From Homoserinimonas sedimenticola (GTDB taxonomy: Bacteria > Actinomycetota > Actinomycetes > Actinomycetales > Microbacteriaceae): 64,000 bases of DNA. The translations under genes and the position numbers were made by a program. How positions within the stretch are numbered: the stretch's first letter is position 1; each line of letters starts with the position of its first letter. The stretch covers positions 393,065 through 457,064 of the forward strand of contig NZ_JAPELL010000001.1 in assembly GCF_026094475.1 (NCBI RefSeq), in the 5' to 3' direction. Of this stretch, positions 56,434 to 64,000 are shown one piece after another. The notes below the pieces were generated by a model that saw only the letters and a program-made list of their open reading frames with translations, made no database searches and was not told where the DNA came from.

Positions 56434-58074
56434 TCACTTCGCGTCGGCATAGCTCTGCACGGTCGCGACCGTGAGGGGGAAACGGATGGGGAGCTCGCCG
56501 AAGAGGAGGCGGCCCGCCTCAACAGCGGCCTCGCGAATGGCGTCAGCCGTGACATCCGCCAGTTCGCTCGGAGTGTGGACGACGACCTCGTCGTGGAGGA
56601 AGAACGCGAGCTGCGGTGCTCCGCCCAGGGCATGAAGCTTCTGTCGCAGCGTCGCCATCCAGCACAGCGCCCATTCGGCGGCGGTGCCCTGCACGACGAA
56701 GTTGCGCGTGAAGCGGCCCCACGAGCGGGCGGCGGCCCGCGCTCGCTCCTGGAGAGCAGTCGAGGCACCCTCCGCCGAGGCCAAGGACTGGAGCTCGTGC
56801 CAGTCCTCGCCTGGGAGGGGTGAACCGCGACCGAGGAGCGTCGAGACCCGCTCCCCGCGTTCACCGACTCGAGCGGCCCCCTCGACAAGGCGGATCGCCC
56901 CAGGATAGGCACGGGCGAGCGCCGGTATGAGCCGACCACTCTCCCCCTGCGTCGCGCCGTACATGGCGCCGAGCATCGCGAGCTTCGCCTGCTCCCGTGT
57001 CGCCACTGCGCCGCTCGCAACGATGCCGGCGTAGAGATCGCCCTGTGCTCCCGCCTCGACCATCGCGCGGTCGCGCGCCATCGCCGCGAGGATGCGCGGC
57101 TCGAGCTGCGACGCATCCGCGACGACGAGCACGTGCCCCGGGTCGGCGAGCACGGCGCCACGCACCTGCTTGGGAAGCTGCAGCGCTCCCCCGCCGCCGC
57201 GGCTCGCCCATCGGCCAGTCACGACGCCTCCCGGCACATAATCGGGGTGGAAACGTCCGTCGCGCACGTTCGTGTCAAGCCAGTGCCAGCCATTGGCGCT
57301 GTAGAGCCGCGCGAGGGACTTGTACTCCAGCAGAGGCGTGATCACCGGATGCTCGACCCGCTGCAGCTCCCACTTGCTCGTTGACTCGACCCGCAGACCC
57401 GCCCGCTGCAGCGCCCTCAACAGCGTCCCCGCGGAGTCCGGGTTCAGTTCGGGTGCGTCAAGAGCGGCGCGGATGTCGCGGGCGAGGGCTTCCATGCGGC
57501 CGGGGCGCTCCCCGACTCTCGGGCGGGGGCCGAGCATCCGGGTCAGGAGCTCGTCGTGCACCTCCGCCCGCCACGGCAGACCCGTGTGCTTGATCTCAGC
57601 GGCGACAAGGGCGCCGGCCGACTCGGCCGAGAGGAGCAAGGCGAGCGCGGGCGGTGCCGCCGCGCGCTGGCGGAGGAACTCGCGCAGGGGATCGAGCTGA
57701 TCGCCGGGACGCGCGGGCTCGAGGTCGAACAGGGTCGCTCCGACTGCGGGACTGGCAGCATCAGCCGGGGGCTCATCCCAGGCGTCGGGAGGTGCGGCCG
57801 CGACATCCGTCGACTGTGTCAGGGGAGAGTTCCGCAGGATGGCGCGACAGAGCCTGAGGTCGACGCAGCGTTCGACACGCACGCCCGCCTCCAGCAGTCG
57901 GGGGTACCAGTGCTCGGTGTCGCTCCACACCCAGCGCGGTCGGGAAGCCTCGCGGCGGGCGACCTCGGCGGAGAAATCCGACTCGGAGACAACGGACTCC
58001 CCCACGAACGCGCCTGTGTCATCGAGCGTCGTGAGAGTGACTCCGGACGAAGACGACTCTACGACGATGTGCAC
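56434..58074 (-). CDS. Stand-alone family A DNA polymerase with degenerate exonuclease domain
   Basis: The 546-residue protein is the actinobacterial 'bifunctional 3'-5' exonuclease/DNA polymerase' found beside polA in the genome. The polymerase half has motif A (VVADASQLEPRILAAMARD), the O-helix AKLAMLGAMYGATQG and motif C (FLHDEVVVH). All metal and dNTP residues are present. The N-terminal exonuclease-like part has lost the DxE metal motif (IVVESSSSG), though a later CVDLRLCRAIL keeps one Asp, so proofreading is unlikely. There is no 5' nuclease domain. GTG at 58074 is preferred; CAGACT six nucleotides upstream would make it leaderless. Its cellular role, perhaps repair, is not settled. Confidence 0.87.
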   Translation of the reverse strand: MHIVVESSSSGVTLTTLDDTGAFVGESVVSESDFSAEVARREASRPRWVWSDTEHWYPRLLEAGVRVERCVDLRLCRAILRNSPLTQSTDVAAAPPDAWDEPPADAASPAVGATLFDLEPARPGDQLDPLREFLRQRAAAPPALALLLSAESAGALVAAEIKHTGLPWRAEVHDELLTRMLGPRPRVGERPGRMEALARDIRAALDAPELNPDSAGTLLRALQRAGLRVESTSKWELQRVEHPVITPLLEYKSLARLYSANGWHWLDTNVRDGRFHPDYVPGGVVTGRWASRGGGGALQLPKQVRGAVLADPGHVLVVADASQLEPRILAAMARDRAMVEAGAQGDLYAGIVASGAVATREQAKLAMLGAMYGATQGESGRLIPALARAYPGAIRLVEGAARVGERGERVSTLLGRGSPLPGEDWHELQSLASAEGASTALQERARAAARSWGRFTRNFVVQGTAAEWALCWMATLRQKLHALGGAPQLAFFLHDEVVVHTPSELADVTADAIREAAVEAGRLLFGELPIRFPLTVATVQSYADAK

Positions 58075-58172
58075 TGCATAAGTCTGACGGAGGCGTGTGA
58101 CATCCGGTGACCGCGGTTTCGATACAGCCCTGGCGGGCCTACTCAACCCGCGGGTCACTCAACCAGCGGGGC

Positions 58173-58991
58173 TCAGTGCAGGAGCGAGCCGTCCTTCGCC
58201 AGCACGTTCTTCTCCCCCGCCTCGATCGGTACCGCGAAGCGATTCTGCTTCGGCGGCATTGGGCAGTTGAAGGCGTAGGAGAAGGCGCACGGCGGCAACA
58301 CCGCGAGGTTGAAGTCGAGCGTGATCGTGCCGTCGGGGTTGGGGGCCACGAAGAGGAAGCGACCGACGCTGTAGGTGCTCTCGCCGTTCGTCGCATCTGC
58401 AAAGACCAGCTGGAGAGCGCGCCCCGACTTGAACGCTGCGAGGTTGTACTCCGTGCCGTCCTTCTCGAAAGAGATCTCGCCCGGGATCACCATGTCGCGC
58501 GTCTTGCCCTCATCCTTGAGATGCTCGAACCCAATCGTGGTGCCCTCCGGGTTCTCCCGGAACGTGGCCGTGATCACCCAGTCGGGGTTGTAGGGGAACG
58601 CATCGATGCCGCCGAAGTTCTGGATCGCCTCCGACTTCGCATCCCAGACCCGCAGGGCGTAGCCGCCCTCGACCGCGATGATGAAGCCCATGACGGTGTC
58701 GCTGAATCGAACGACCGAGGGGGCCTCGGAGTCCTTGCCCGTCACGACAACACTGCCGTCGACGAGCGCGTCGTCCACGCGGATGCCGTCGGCAGCAGCT
58801 GCCGTCAGGCGCACGCCGGACTCGCCTTCCGGGAGCGGGGCCCAGGTGCCCGGTACACCCCAGACCGACTGCTCCGAGTCGATCAGCTGCGTCGTCGTGA
58901 GGGCGAGGCTGCCCTGGGGCTGAACCACGGATTCGTCGCGGCGGCGGCGGAAGGTCTCGAGGCGGGCTTCGGGCGTGGCGGTGTCGGTCAT
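58173..58991 (-). CDS. DUF1684 family protein
   Basis: This 272-residue protein belongs to DUF1684, of unknown function. The conserved C-terminal block reads LDFNLAVLPPCAFSYAFNCP, then MPPKQNRFAVPIEAGEK. Earlier segments include SVWGVPGTWAPLPEGESG and FGGIDAFPYNPDWVI. It is probably a soluble, beta-rich protein; no catalytic residues are known. Either of two ATGs (59000 or 58991) could serve; GGAAGG spacing favours 58991. It lies after the cspA terminator and has its own start region. Confidence 0.88.
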   Translation of the reverse strand: MTDTATPEARLETFRRRRDESVVQPQGSLALTTTQLIDSEQSVWGVPGTWAPLPEGESGVRLTAAAADGIRVDDALVDGSVVVTGKDSEAPSVVRFSDTVMGFIIAVEGGYALRVWDAKSEAIQNFGGIDAFPYNPDWVITATFRENPEGTTIGFEHLKDEGKTRDMVIPGEISFEKDGTEYNLAAFKSGRALQLVFADATNGESTYSVGRFLFVAPNPDGTITLDFNLAVLPPCAFSYAFNCPMPPKQNRFAVPIEAGEKNVLAKDGSLLH

Positions 58992-59070
58992 GTCGTCCAT
59001 CCTTCCGGGTTCCCGCTGTGCAACGCGGATGCTACGGCGCGTGTTCCCGCCGCGGCATCCGTCACACAAC

Positions 59071-59107
59071 AAAAAGGTCGGCCCCCACCGAATGGTGAGG
59101 GCCGACC
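59071..59107 (-). terminator. Rho-independent terminator of the cold-shock gene
   Basis: Read on the minus strand, a 14-bp stem with one mismatch (59094-59107 with 59076-59089) and ATTC loop is followed by TTTTT. It is the best canonical terminator in the window. Confidence 0.93.
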
Positions 59108-59144
59108 GAGGTTTCACATGACGACTCGACGTCGTCACTCACAC

Positions 59145-59348
59145 CTAGAGGGGGCGGATGTTCTCCGCCTGCGGGCCCTTGGGGCCCTGCGCGAGGTCGA
59201 ACTCGACCCGCTGGTTCTCGTCGAGCGAGCGGTAGCCGCTGGACTGGATCGCCGAGTAGTGCGCGAACACGTCGGGGCTTCCATCCTCGGGGGCAATGAA
59301 GCCAAAGCCCTTCTCAGCGTTGAACCACTTCACGGTTCCTGTTGCCAT
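59145..59348 (-). CDS. cspA: Cold-shock domain protein
   Basis: The 67-residue single cold-shock domain protein binds single-stranded RNA and DNA. It has RNP1 in [10 protein letters not shown] and RNP2 in DVFAHYSAI, after the canonical [12 protein letters not shown] start. ATG at 59348 follows a strong AGGAGAAGG site; the longer in-frame start is not conserved. The 199 bp upstream (59349-59547) probably include a long leader, usual for cold-shock genes, but I could not assign its promoter. Confidence 0.96.
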   Translation of the reverse strand: MATGTVKWFNAEKGFGFIAPEDGSPDVFAHYSAIQSSGYRSLDENQRVEFDLAQGPKGPQAENIRPL

Positions 59349-59547
59349 TTTTCCTTCTCCTTCAGGAGCTAGTCGCGTGACTCCGACCTCCGGAGCCACT
59401 CGTCGCGGTGATCATCGTCCGCTCCCGAAAGAAACCCGAACGCCTCAGAATGGGGCGCACGGTCAATCAAGATCTGCGAGGTACTGCAACTGCACTATCG
59501 ACACTAGTGCACCACTCCCCCTGATGAACAGGGCGAATACGTGACAT

Positions 59548-60804
59548 TCACGACCTTGTTACCGGGTGTTGCCCCTCCTGACGCGGCATTCGGAGTGCCG
59601 CGAGGGATGCAGCAAGCAGAAGTACCGCCGCCGAGCCGAACGCAACCGGATAGGAGAACGCGTCGAGTAGCGCTCCCGCGACAAGCGGGCCGACGATGGC
59701 GCCCGCATCGGCGCACGCCGAGAAAATCGCCACGGCCCTCGGATTGCGCGGCCCCGCGGCATCCCCCAGTGCGGCGGCGGGAGCGGTGCCCATGAATGCG
59801 GCGGCGGCGCCGTACAGGCAGAGCAGCACAATGAGGGCGGCAAGGCTTTCCACGAAGGGAATCACCATGAGAAGGACTGCAGCCACGGCGTAGGCACCGA
59901 TAATCGCGGGGCGTCGACCCACGCGATCCACGAACCGCCCGGCGGGAGCCAGAGTGATCGTCTGAGAGACCGCCGCAATGGCAAAAGCGACACCCGTCCA
60001 GGCGGCGGTACCGCCGAACGCCTCCACGACGAGGACGGGGATGAGAGCGCTGCGCACCCCCATGGATCCCCAACCCTGGGCGAGGTTCGCGAGACACGCC
60101 GTCAGGAAACGTGAGTCGCGGACGACAGCACGGAACGGAATGGCGGGAGGTGGAGCATCCGTCGACTCGACCCGGACGCGGCGGAGCAGGATGAGCCCCA
60201 CAAGCCCGGCTACGAGCAGCGTGCCCGCATAGAAGAAGAAGGGTGCCCGAATCGACACGGCCGCGAGGATGCCACCCACGGCCGGCCCCGCCATTCCCCC
60301 GACGAGGAACCCGCCCTGGTAGAAGCCCATCGATCGCCCTCGAGTGGCGGGGCTCGCGCTGGCGAGCAAAAGCGTCATGGCCGAGACCGAGAACATCGCG
60401 GACCCGATGCCGCCGGCCCCGCGCAGCAGGAGTACTTCAAGGTAGCTTCCCGCAAGACCGACAAGCCCGCTCGAGACCGCCACAATGCCGATGCCGAGCG
60501 CAAGAATCGTGCGCTCGCCGCCACGATCCAGTAGGCGACCGACGAAGGGGGTTGACACGAGTCGCATGAGCGCGAACGCGGAAACGACCGCTCCGACCTC
60601 AAGAAAGCCGACATCGAAGCTGCGCACGAAGACGGGCAGCACGGGAATCACGACACCGAAGCCCAGCATCACGAAGAAGGCGATGACGCCGAGGACGATC
60701 ACGTCGCGATCGAGCCGATCCTCCCGTGACACGAAACGGGAGAACGGATGCACCCCTTCAGAGTAGGCGGAATCTGCGGTAGCTTCTGCGGAATGAACAT
60801 TCAT
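59548..60804 (-). CDS. MFS efflux-type transporter
   Basis: This carrier of about 418 residues has twelve helices. Loop 2-3 has PFVGRLLDRGGERTIL, a variant of the MFS signature, and helix 5 has GGFLVGGMAGPAVGG, like motif C of drug/proton antiporters. The start is uncertain: the ATG at 60804 sits inside a TetR-type palindrome, and GTG codons at about 60753 or 60732 are alternatives. It is divergent from the hypothetical-tetR operon and is likely controlled by that repressor. Substrate unknown; export of a small hydrophobic compound is the usual case. Confidence 0.85.
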   Translation of the reverse strand: MNVHSAEATADSAYSEGVHPFSRFVSREDRLDRDVIVLGVIAFFVMLGFGVVIPVLPVFVRSFDVGFLEVGAVVSAFALMRLVSTPFVGRLLDRGGERTILALGIGIVAVSSGLVGLAGSYLEVLLLRGAGGIGSAMFSVSAMTLLLASASPATRGRSMGFYQGGFLVGGMAGPAVGGILAAVSIRAPFFFYAGTLLVAGLVGLILLRRVRVESTDAPPPAIPFRAVVRDSRFLTACLANLAQGWGSMGVRSALIPVLVVEAFGGTAAWTGVAFAIAAVSQTITLAPAGRFVDRVGRRPAIIGAYAVAAVLLMVIPFVESLAALIVLLCLYGAAAAFMGTAPAAALGDAAGPRNPRAVAIFSACADAGAIVGPLVAGALLDAFSYPVAFGSAAVLLLAASLAALRMPRQEGQHPVTRS

Positions 60805-60808
60805 TCCG
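60789..60808. promoter_or_regulatory. TetR-type operator palindrome
   Basis: CGGAATGA-ACAT-TCATTCCG is a perfect 8-bp-arm dyad. It overlaps the MFS start and sits just before the TACAAT -10 of the opposite operon, so one repressor dimer pair could silence both directions. The tetR gene is the second gene of that operon. Confidence 0.7.
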
Positions 60809-60809
60809 C

Positions 60810-60815
60810 TACAAT
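60810..60815 (+). promoter_or_regulatory. -10 element of the hypothetical-tetR operon
   Basis: TACAAT is a near-consensus -10, 44 bp before the GTG start at 60859. The palindrome at 60789-60808 fills the region between it and any -35. Confidence 0.55.
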
Positions 60816-60858
60816 TCGCAGCGGCGATAGGGCAAGGACGCCCAGAAGGAGGACGACC

Positions 60859-61632
60859 GTGGCGGACCCCACGATTGACATCTACGACCTCATGGCCTGC
60901 AACGTATACATGGACTTCGACGACATGACGATGCAGCACGAACAGCACAAGTTCCTCGTCGCGTTCCGTCCCACGGGCGCCGCGTCTGTACACGAGTACA
61001 TCGAATCGCTCACAGCGAGAGGCCCTGGCGGCTATGAGACCGCCATCACCAACCAGCCATTCACCAATGAGAACCATGACGGCCACATCTACGACAGAAC
61101 GACGGATGCCCACTGGTACATGGTCAACATCGACGGAGGCTTCCTCGAATCGGGTGAGTACACAGTCGAGGCACGCCTTCGAGACGGCAGCAGCCGCAGC
61201 ATCTCCCGAGTGCAGGACAACGGCCCGGGGATGCGGCTGCTCGACGCGTATCGAGAACACCGCGACACTCTTCGGAACAGTTGGCGGCCCGCCCGCGGTG
61301 AGAAGCTCGACGACAGCGCCGACCTCACCAGTGTCGAGGTCACCCAGGCCGATCTGAAGGAGCTCAGCGGCGTCGACGCCTTCCACATCTTCCGAATGTG
61401 TCAGGGCAGCGGAAGGGCGGACTGGGACACCCAGAACCTGTACTGGTGGGACAACATCTTCCTCCAGCGCCTGCGCGACCCGCAGGCCGGCCTCAATCGG
61501 AATACAGTGCAAGTGCAGGCCGCCCTCCAGCCGGACACGCCATACGTGTACTTCACCGAGCTGACCGACAGCAACCGGATGGGCGACACCAATATGTGCA
61601 TCTTCCAGCCACACCAACACTTCGTCAGCTGA
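60859..61632 (+). CDS. Unrecognised protein in a TetR-controlled operon
   Basis: I do not recognise this 257-residue protein. It has no signal peptide or membrane segment. Its composition is acidic and rich in aromatic and Met residues (DLMACNVYMDFDDMTMQHEQ early on). Segments such as YETAITNQPFTNENHDGHIY, HWYMVNIDGGFLESGEYTVE and TPYVYFTELTDSNRMGDTN suggest a beta-rich fold, possibly two similar immunoglobulin- or jelly-roll-like halves. The start is GTG at 60859 with AGAAGGAGGA upstream. It lies 8 nt before tetR and shares its promoter and operator. Being induced together with an exporter, it could bind or modify the effector, but that is speculation. Confidence 0.65.
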   Translation: MADPTIDIYDLMACNVYMDFDDMTMQHEQHKFLVAFRPTGAASVHEYIESLTARGPGGYETAITNQPFTNENHDGHIYDRTTDAHWYMVNIDGGFLESGEYTVEARLRDGSSRSISRVQDNGPGMRLLDAYREHRDTLRNSWRPARGEKLDDSADLTSVEVTQADLKELSGVDAFHIFRMCQGSGRADWDTQNLYWWDNIFLQRLRDPQAGLNRNTVQVQAALQPDTPYVYFTELTDSNRMGDTNMCIFQPHQHFVS

Positions 61633-61640
61633 GGTACCCG

Positions 61641-62234
61641 ATGTCCACCCCCAAGCGCGACGCCATCGTGAACGCCGCCCTCGAAGCCTTCGCCGATCAT
61701 GGTGTTGGCGGAGTCGCCGTACCCCAGATCGCCGCTCTCGCGGGGGTGGGCACGGGCACCATCTACCGCTACTTCGCCAACAAGGAGGACCTCATCAACG
61801 AGGTATTCCGCGCGCAGAAGCGTCTCCTCGATCGCGTGCTCTGGGAGGAGCGAGACGCGGATGCAACGCCTCGCGAGCGATTCGATGCGTTCTGGGCACG
61901 CCTGCTGGGCTTCGCCCAGGAACATCCGCGGTCCTTCCGCTTCCTCGAGATGCAGGACCATAGCCCCTACCTCACTGCCGAGAGCCGAGAGCTCGAGAAG
62001 GAAATCCTGGTGACGATCGTGCGGCGGGTCGATGCTCTGCGGTCGGAGCAGGGAACGACCTCCCAAACGCGCAGCGAGGTCGTCGTCGCACTCGTCTGGG
62101 GGTCTTTCGTGCAGCTCCTCAAGAGCGAGCGCGCGGGACATCTCACCGTGAGCGAGCAGGACCTCGCCGCGGCGCGTGACCTCGCCTGGAACATGCTCAC
62201 GGAGTCGGATAACGCGGGGGTAACGAAGCTCTGA
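61641..62234 (+). CDS. TetR/AcrR family regulator
   Basis: The 197-residue protein has the N-terminal TetR helix-turn-helix: IVNAALEAFADHGVGGVAV, then IAALAGVGTGTIYRYFANKEDL with the recognition helix TGTIYRYF. The C-terminal helical domain binds an unknown ligand. It should repress its own operon and the divergent MFS gene through the palindrome at 60789-60808. The ATG at 61641 is 8 nt after the previous stop. Later in-frame residues agree with family length. Confidence 0.93.
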   Translation: MSTPKRDAIVNAALEAFADHGVGGVAVPQIAALAGVGTGTIYRYFANKEDLINEVFRAQKRLLDRVLWEERDADATPRERFDAFWARLLGFAQEHPRSFRFLEMQDHSPYLTAESRELEKEILVTIVRRVDALRSEQGTTSQTRSEVVVALVWGSFVQLLKSERAGHLTVSEQDLAAARDLAWNMLTESDNAGVTKL

Positions 62235-62345
62235 GCGCTTACTCAACCCGGGTTAAGAATCCAGAGGCGCATACCTAACGTCGGCGGCGCAAGGCAACCA
62301 GAGGACGAGCGGCCAAACGGGCCGCCACACCGGAAGGAGACCGCC

Positions 62346-62873
62346 ATGCTGACGGACACGAACTGGCTCACACGACTCGGCGTCGGGAGCGTTGTTGCAC
62401 TTGGAGCGCTGAGCTTCACGGGGTGCACGACCGACGGCGAAGAGGTCGAGGACATCGTCGAGAGTGCAGAGGAGATCGAGGAGGAAGTCGAGGACCAGGG
62501 CGAGGAGGCCACCGAGGAGGGCTTCGAGGGTCCCTACGACCAGAACTTCTATGACGACATCGAAACCCTTGACGGGCAGACGGTGAGCCTGTCGGCGACG
62601 GTCGGCCAGGTCATCTCCGACAACGCCTTCACGATCCTGGGCAGCGATGACCTCACGACCGAGGAGCTGCTCGTGATCCACGAGGGCATGACCCCCGCTC
62701 TGGAGACGGACGACACCGTGCTCGTGATGGGAACCGCACGCAACACCTTCATCCTCGAAGAGGTTGAGGAAGGCGGAACCTGGGACCTCGACCCCGGTGT
62801 CTTCGCTGAGTGGGAGACCCTTCCCTACATCGAGGCCGACAGCGTGCAGCTCGACCCGGCCGAGGCCGAGTAG
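62346..62873 (+). CDS. Acidic lipoprotein with an OB-like domain
   Basis: The 175-residue protein has an N-terminal signal and lipobox LSFTGC, so it is lipid-anchored outside. A Glu-rich linker (EEVEDIVESAEEIEEEVEDQ) follows. The C-terminal part begins LDGQTVSLSATVGQVISDNA, resembling small OB-fold stress proteins that carry TVxxxxxVxxVI strands. The binding partner is unknown. GGAAGGAG precedes the ATG. It starts an operon with a PRC-barrel protein and a second lipoprotein. The 111 bp upstream hold AACCCGGGTT (62245-62254) and GCGGCC-AAACG-GGCCGC, but no promoter I can name. Confidence 0.75.
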   Translation: MLTDTNWLTRLGVGSVVALGALSFTGCTTDGEEVEDIVESAEEIEEEVEDQGEEATEEGFEGPYDQNFYDDIETLDGQTVSLSATVGQVISDNAFTILGSDDLTTEELLVIHEGMTPALETDDTVLVMGTARNTFILEEVEEGGTWDLDPGVFAEWETLPYIEADSVQLDPAEAE

Positions 62874-62900
62874 ACCAACGCATCCCCGCAAGGAGGAATC

Positions 62901-63308
62901 ATGGCAGAGAGCACCCTCATCAAGCTCAGCGAGAGTGACGAGCGCATCGAGAACGGGAGTGCTGACATCCGTGGCCTGAAGGTCAAGGATGCTGGGGGCG
63001 AAGACATCGGCACGGTCGACGACCTGCTGATCGACCCCGACGCCGACGAGGTGCGCTTCATCGTCGTCGCTTCGGGCGGCTTTCTCGGAATCGGCCAGGA
63101 TGAGACATACATCCCGGTCGAGGCCGTCACCGACATCTCGGATGACGTGTCGGTGGATCTGAGCCGCGAGAAGCTCGAGGGAGCCCCCGGGTACGACCCT
63201 GAGCTGGCCCCCGATCGCGGCTACTACGACCGTGTGTACGGCTACTACGGGTACTCCCCGTACTGGGCACCCGGCTACGCCGCGCCTCCCTACGCCGCGT
63301 TCTACTGA
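62901..63308 (+). CDS. PRC-barrel domain protein with Tyr/Gly/Pro-rich tail
   Basis: The 135-residue protein contains a PRC-barrel (about 20-95): DIRGLKVKDAGGEDIGTVDD, then LIDPDADEVRFIVV and IPVEAVTDISDDVSVDL. The tail of about 30 residues is rich in Tyr, Gly and Pro (YGYYGYSPYWAPGYAAPPY). Free-standing PRC-barrel proteins are common in stress-tolerant actinobacteria and their role is unclear. There is no signal peptide. AAGGAGG precedes the ATG. It lies between two lipoprotein genes with gaps of 27 and 13 bp. Confidence 0.9.
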   Translation: MAESTLIKLSESDERIENGSADIRGLKVKDAGGEDIGTVDDLLIDPDADEVRFIVVASGGFLGIGQDETYIPVEAVTDISDDVSVDLSREKLEGAPGYDPELAPDRGYYDRVYGYYGYSPYWAPGYAAPPYAAFY

Positions 63309-63321
63309 GCAGGAGCGAAGA

Positions 63322-63819
63322 ATGTCAATGAGTTCACGCGCCCCGCGACCGCACCGCATCGCTGCCGTTCTGGCAGCCCTGGCGGTCGCGGGCGCGATGA
63401 GCGGTTGCGACCAGGCCGAGACGGTGCCCTCACAGGAGAAGGAAGGTGTCGCCGCCGGCGTGAATCTCGAGTTGGGGATGCTGGAGGCCGAGAACCTTCT
63501 GATCATCTCGACCGCCGAGGGCGAGCCTGGCAGGCTCCTCGGCACCCTCTACGCCAACACGGAGGACGCCATCACGGTGACCTTCGCGGATGACGACGAG
63601 GAGATCACGATCGAGCTCGAGGGTGGGATAGGTCCGATTCAGGAGGATGACCCCGCCGGGTATGACCTCCAGGAGCAGGAACACCTCTTCTCGACGACGG
63701 CGGATCGACCGGGCGGGCGCGCCCCTGTCGAGATCACCACGGACGGCGCGACCGAGTCGGTGACGATCCCGGTGCTCGACGGAAGCCTCGAGCGGTATGA
63801 GCCGTTCGTGCCCGAGTAG
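63322..63819 (+). CDS. Lipoprotein of unknown function
   Basis: The 165-residue protein has a basic signal (SSRAPRPHRIAAVLAALAVAG) and the lipobox AMSGC. The mature part is acidic and beta-rich, with IISTAEGEPGRLLGTLYANT and AITVTFADDDEEITIELEGG, possibly an immunoglobulin-like sandwich similar to small copper-chaperone-type lipoproteins, but without the Met/His ligands. I cannot assign a function. AGGAG precedes the ATG at 63322. It closes the lipoprotein/PRC operon; 81-bp repeats begin 2 bp after its stop. Confidence 0.75.
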   Translation: MSMSSRAPRPHRIAAVLAALAVAGAMSGCDQAETVPSQEKEGVAAGVNLELGMLEAENLLIISTAEGEPGRLLGTLYANTEDAITVTFADDDEEITIELEGGIGPIQEDDPAGYDLQEQEHLFSTTADRPGGRAPVEITTDGATESVTIPVLDGSLERYEPFVPE

Positions 63820-63820
63820 G

Positions 63821-64000
63821 TCGGGTACGTGTAGGGCGGACGGGACTTGAACCCCGAATGCGCCGACAGGCGGATTCGGCCCCCGGCCCACCGCAACCAC
63901 ATCGGGTACGTGTAGGGCGGACGGGACTTGAACCCCGAATGCGCCGACAGGCGGATTCGGCCCCCGGCCCACCGCAACCACATCGGGTACGTGTAGGGCG
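63821..64000. repeat. 81-bp perfect tandem repeat (2.2 copies, continues past the window)
   Basis: Units 63821-63901 and 63902-63982 are identical, and 63983-64000 begins a third. Each holds an imperfect hairpin from CCGAAT to ATTCGG around GACA. On the minus strand each has GGGGTTCAAGTCCCG, resembling a tRNA T-arm, but its stem does not fully pair and no D- or anticodon arm is found. The 81-bp unit is open in one minus frame as a 27-residue repeat, probably by chance. Confidence 0.9.

Noticed and set aside
59548..61620. Single 690-codon minus-strand gene
   Set aside because: The first 270 codons are antisense of the plus-strand hypothetical gene; the transporter starts near 60804 or slightly downstream.
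63430..63981. Minus-strand frame with 27-residue repeats
   Set aside because: It arises because the 81-bp unit is a multiple of three and it extends antisense into the lipoprotein gene; no start signal.
63821..64000. tRNA genes in the 81-bp repeats
   Set aside because: The T-arm stem has two mismatched pairs and no acceptor partner, D-arm or anticodon arm can be folded.

Overview
This 64 kb window is chromosomal DNA from a high-GC actinobacterium, most likely a member of the Microbacteriaceae. That placement is inference. It rests on codon and GC character, on short leaders and leaderless promoters, and on several actinobacterial neighbourhoods: parE next to a DUF7455 gene, DUF4191-RDD-glnA-glnE-glnA2, a PucR-type fatty-acid regulator followed by fabD-fabH-acpP-fabF, Nif3-zinc-ribbon-rnpB, and DUF3145. 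No phage, integrase, transposase or CRISPR array was seen. The window is mostly core chromosome, with a more accessory right end from about 59.5 kb.

Layout. 0-5.3 kb: a truncated phosphodiesterase gene and convergent parC/parE (topoisomerase IV). 5.3-10.8 kb: DUF7455 gene, then a tightly coupled minus-strand series read as sigA, MurT-like ligase, GatD-like subunit and two alanine-racemase-fold proteins. 11-20 kb: an MFS carrier, a PAC2 protein, leucyl aminopeptidase, lipoamide dehydrogenase, the two-lipoyl E2 acyltransferase and a membrane pseudokinase. 19.8-31 kb: nitrogen metabolism (glnA with a GlnR-like box, glnE, glnA2, nadE, gdhA) plus panB. 31-35 kb: methionine aminopeptidase, polyphosphate glucokinase, an L,D-transpeptidase lipoprotein and a secreted alanine-rich coiled coil. 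35.5-42.5 kb: RNase P RNA, a degenerate zinc-ribbon coiled coil, Nif3, a permease with a giant disordered tail, and a MetPS-like NSS transporter. 42.5-46.4 kb: a two-component system with repeated GTCCCG-N6-CGGGAC dyads, then tRNA-Val. 46.4-55 kb: peroxiredoxin, aceE, fasR-like regulator and the fab cluster. 54.6-59.4 kb: glycosyltransferase, DUF3145, a family-A polymerase, DUF1684 and cold-shock protein. 59.5-64 kb: a TetR-controlled divergon, a lipoprotein/PRC-barrel operon, and perfect 81-bp tandem repeats running off the end.

The most interesting locus is 5738-9520. The GatD-like protein has lost both glutaminase catalytic residues (Cys to Tyr, His to Gly). Its MurT partner has lost every cysteine of the zinc ribbon. 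The two racemase-fold proteins are complementary: one keeps the PLP lysine and barrel but lacks the catalytic tyrosine loop, while the other keeps the tyrosine domain but has Arg for the lysine and a mostly deleted barrel. I infer a repurposed D-Glu alpha-carboxyl ligase plus a heterodimeric amino-acid racemase. This could make the cross-bridge of B-type peptidoglycan, in which D-Glu2 carries an amino acid instead of an amide.

Other signals are ten or more leaderless promoters (TANNNT, 6-7 nt, start codon), a GlnR-type box before glnA, a TetR palindrome between divergent genes, and a perfect 17-bp-arm palindrome inside a coding end.
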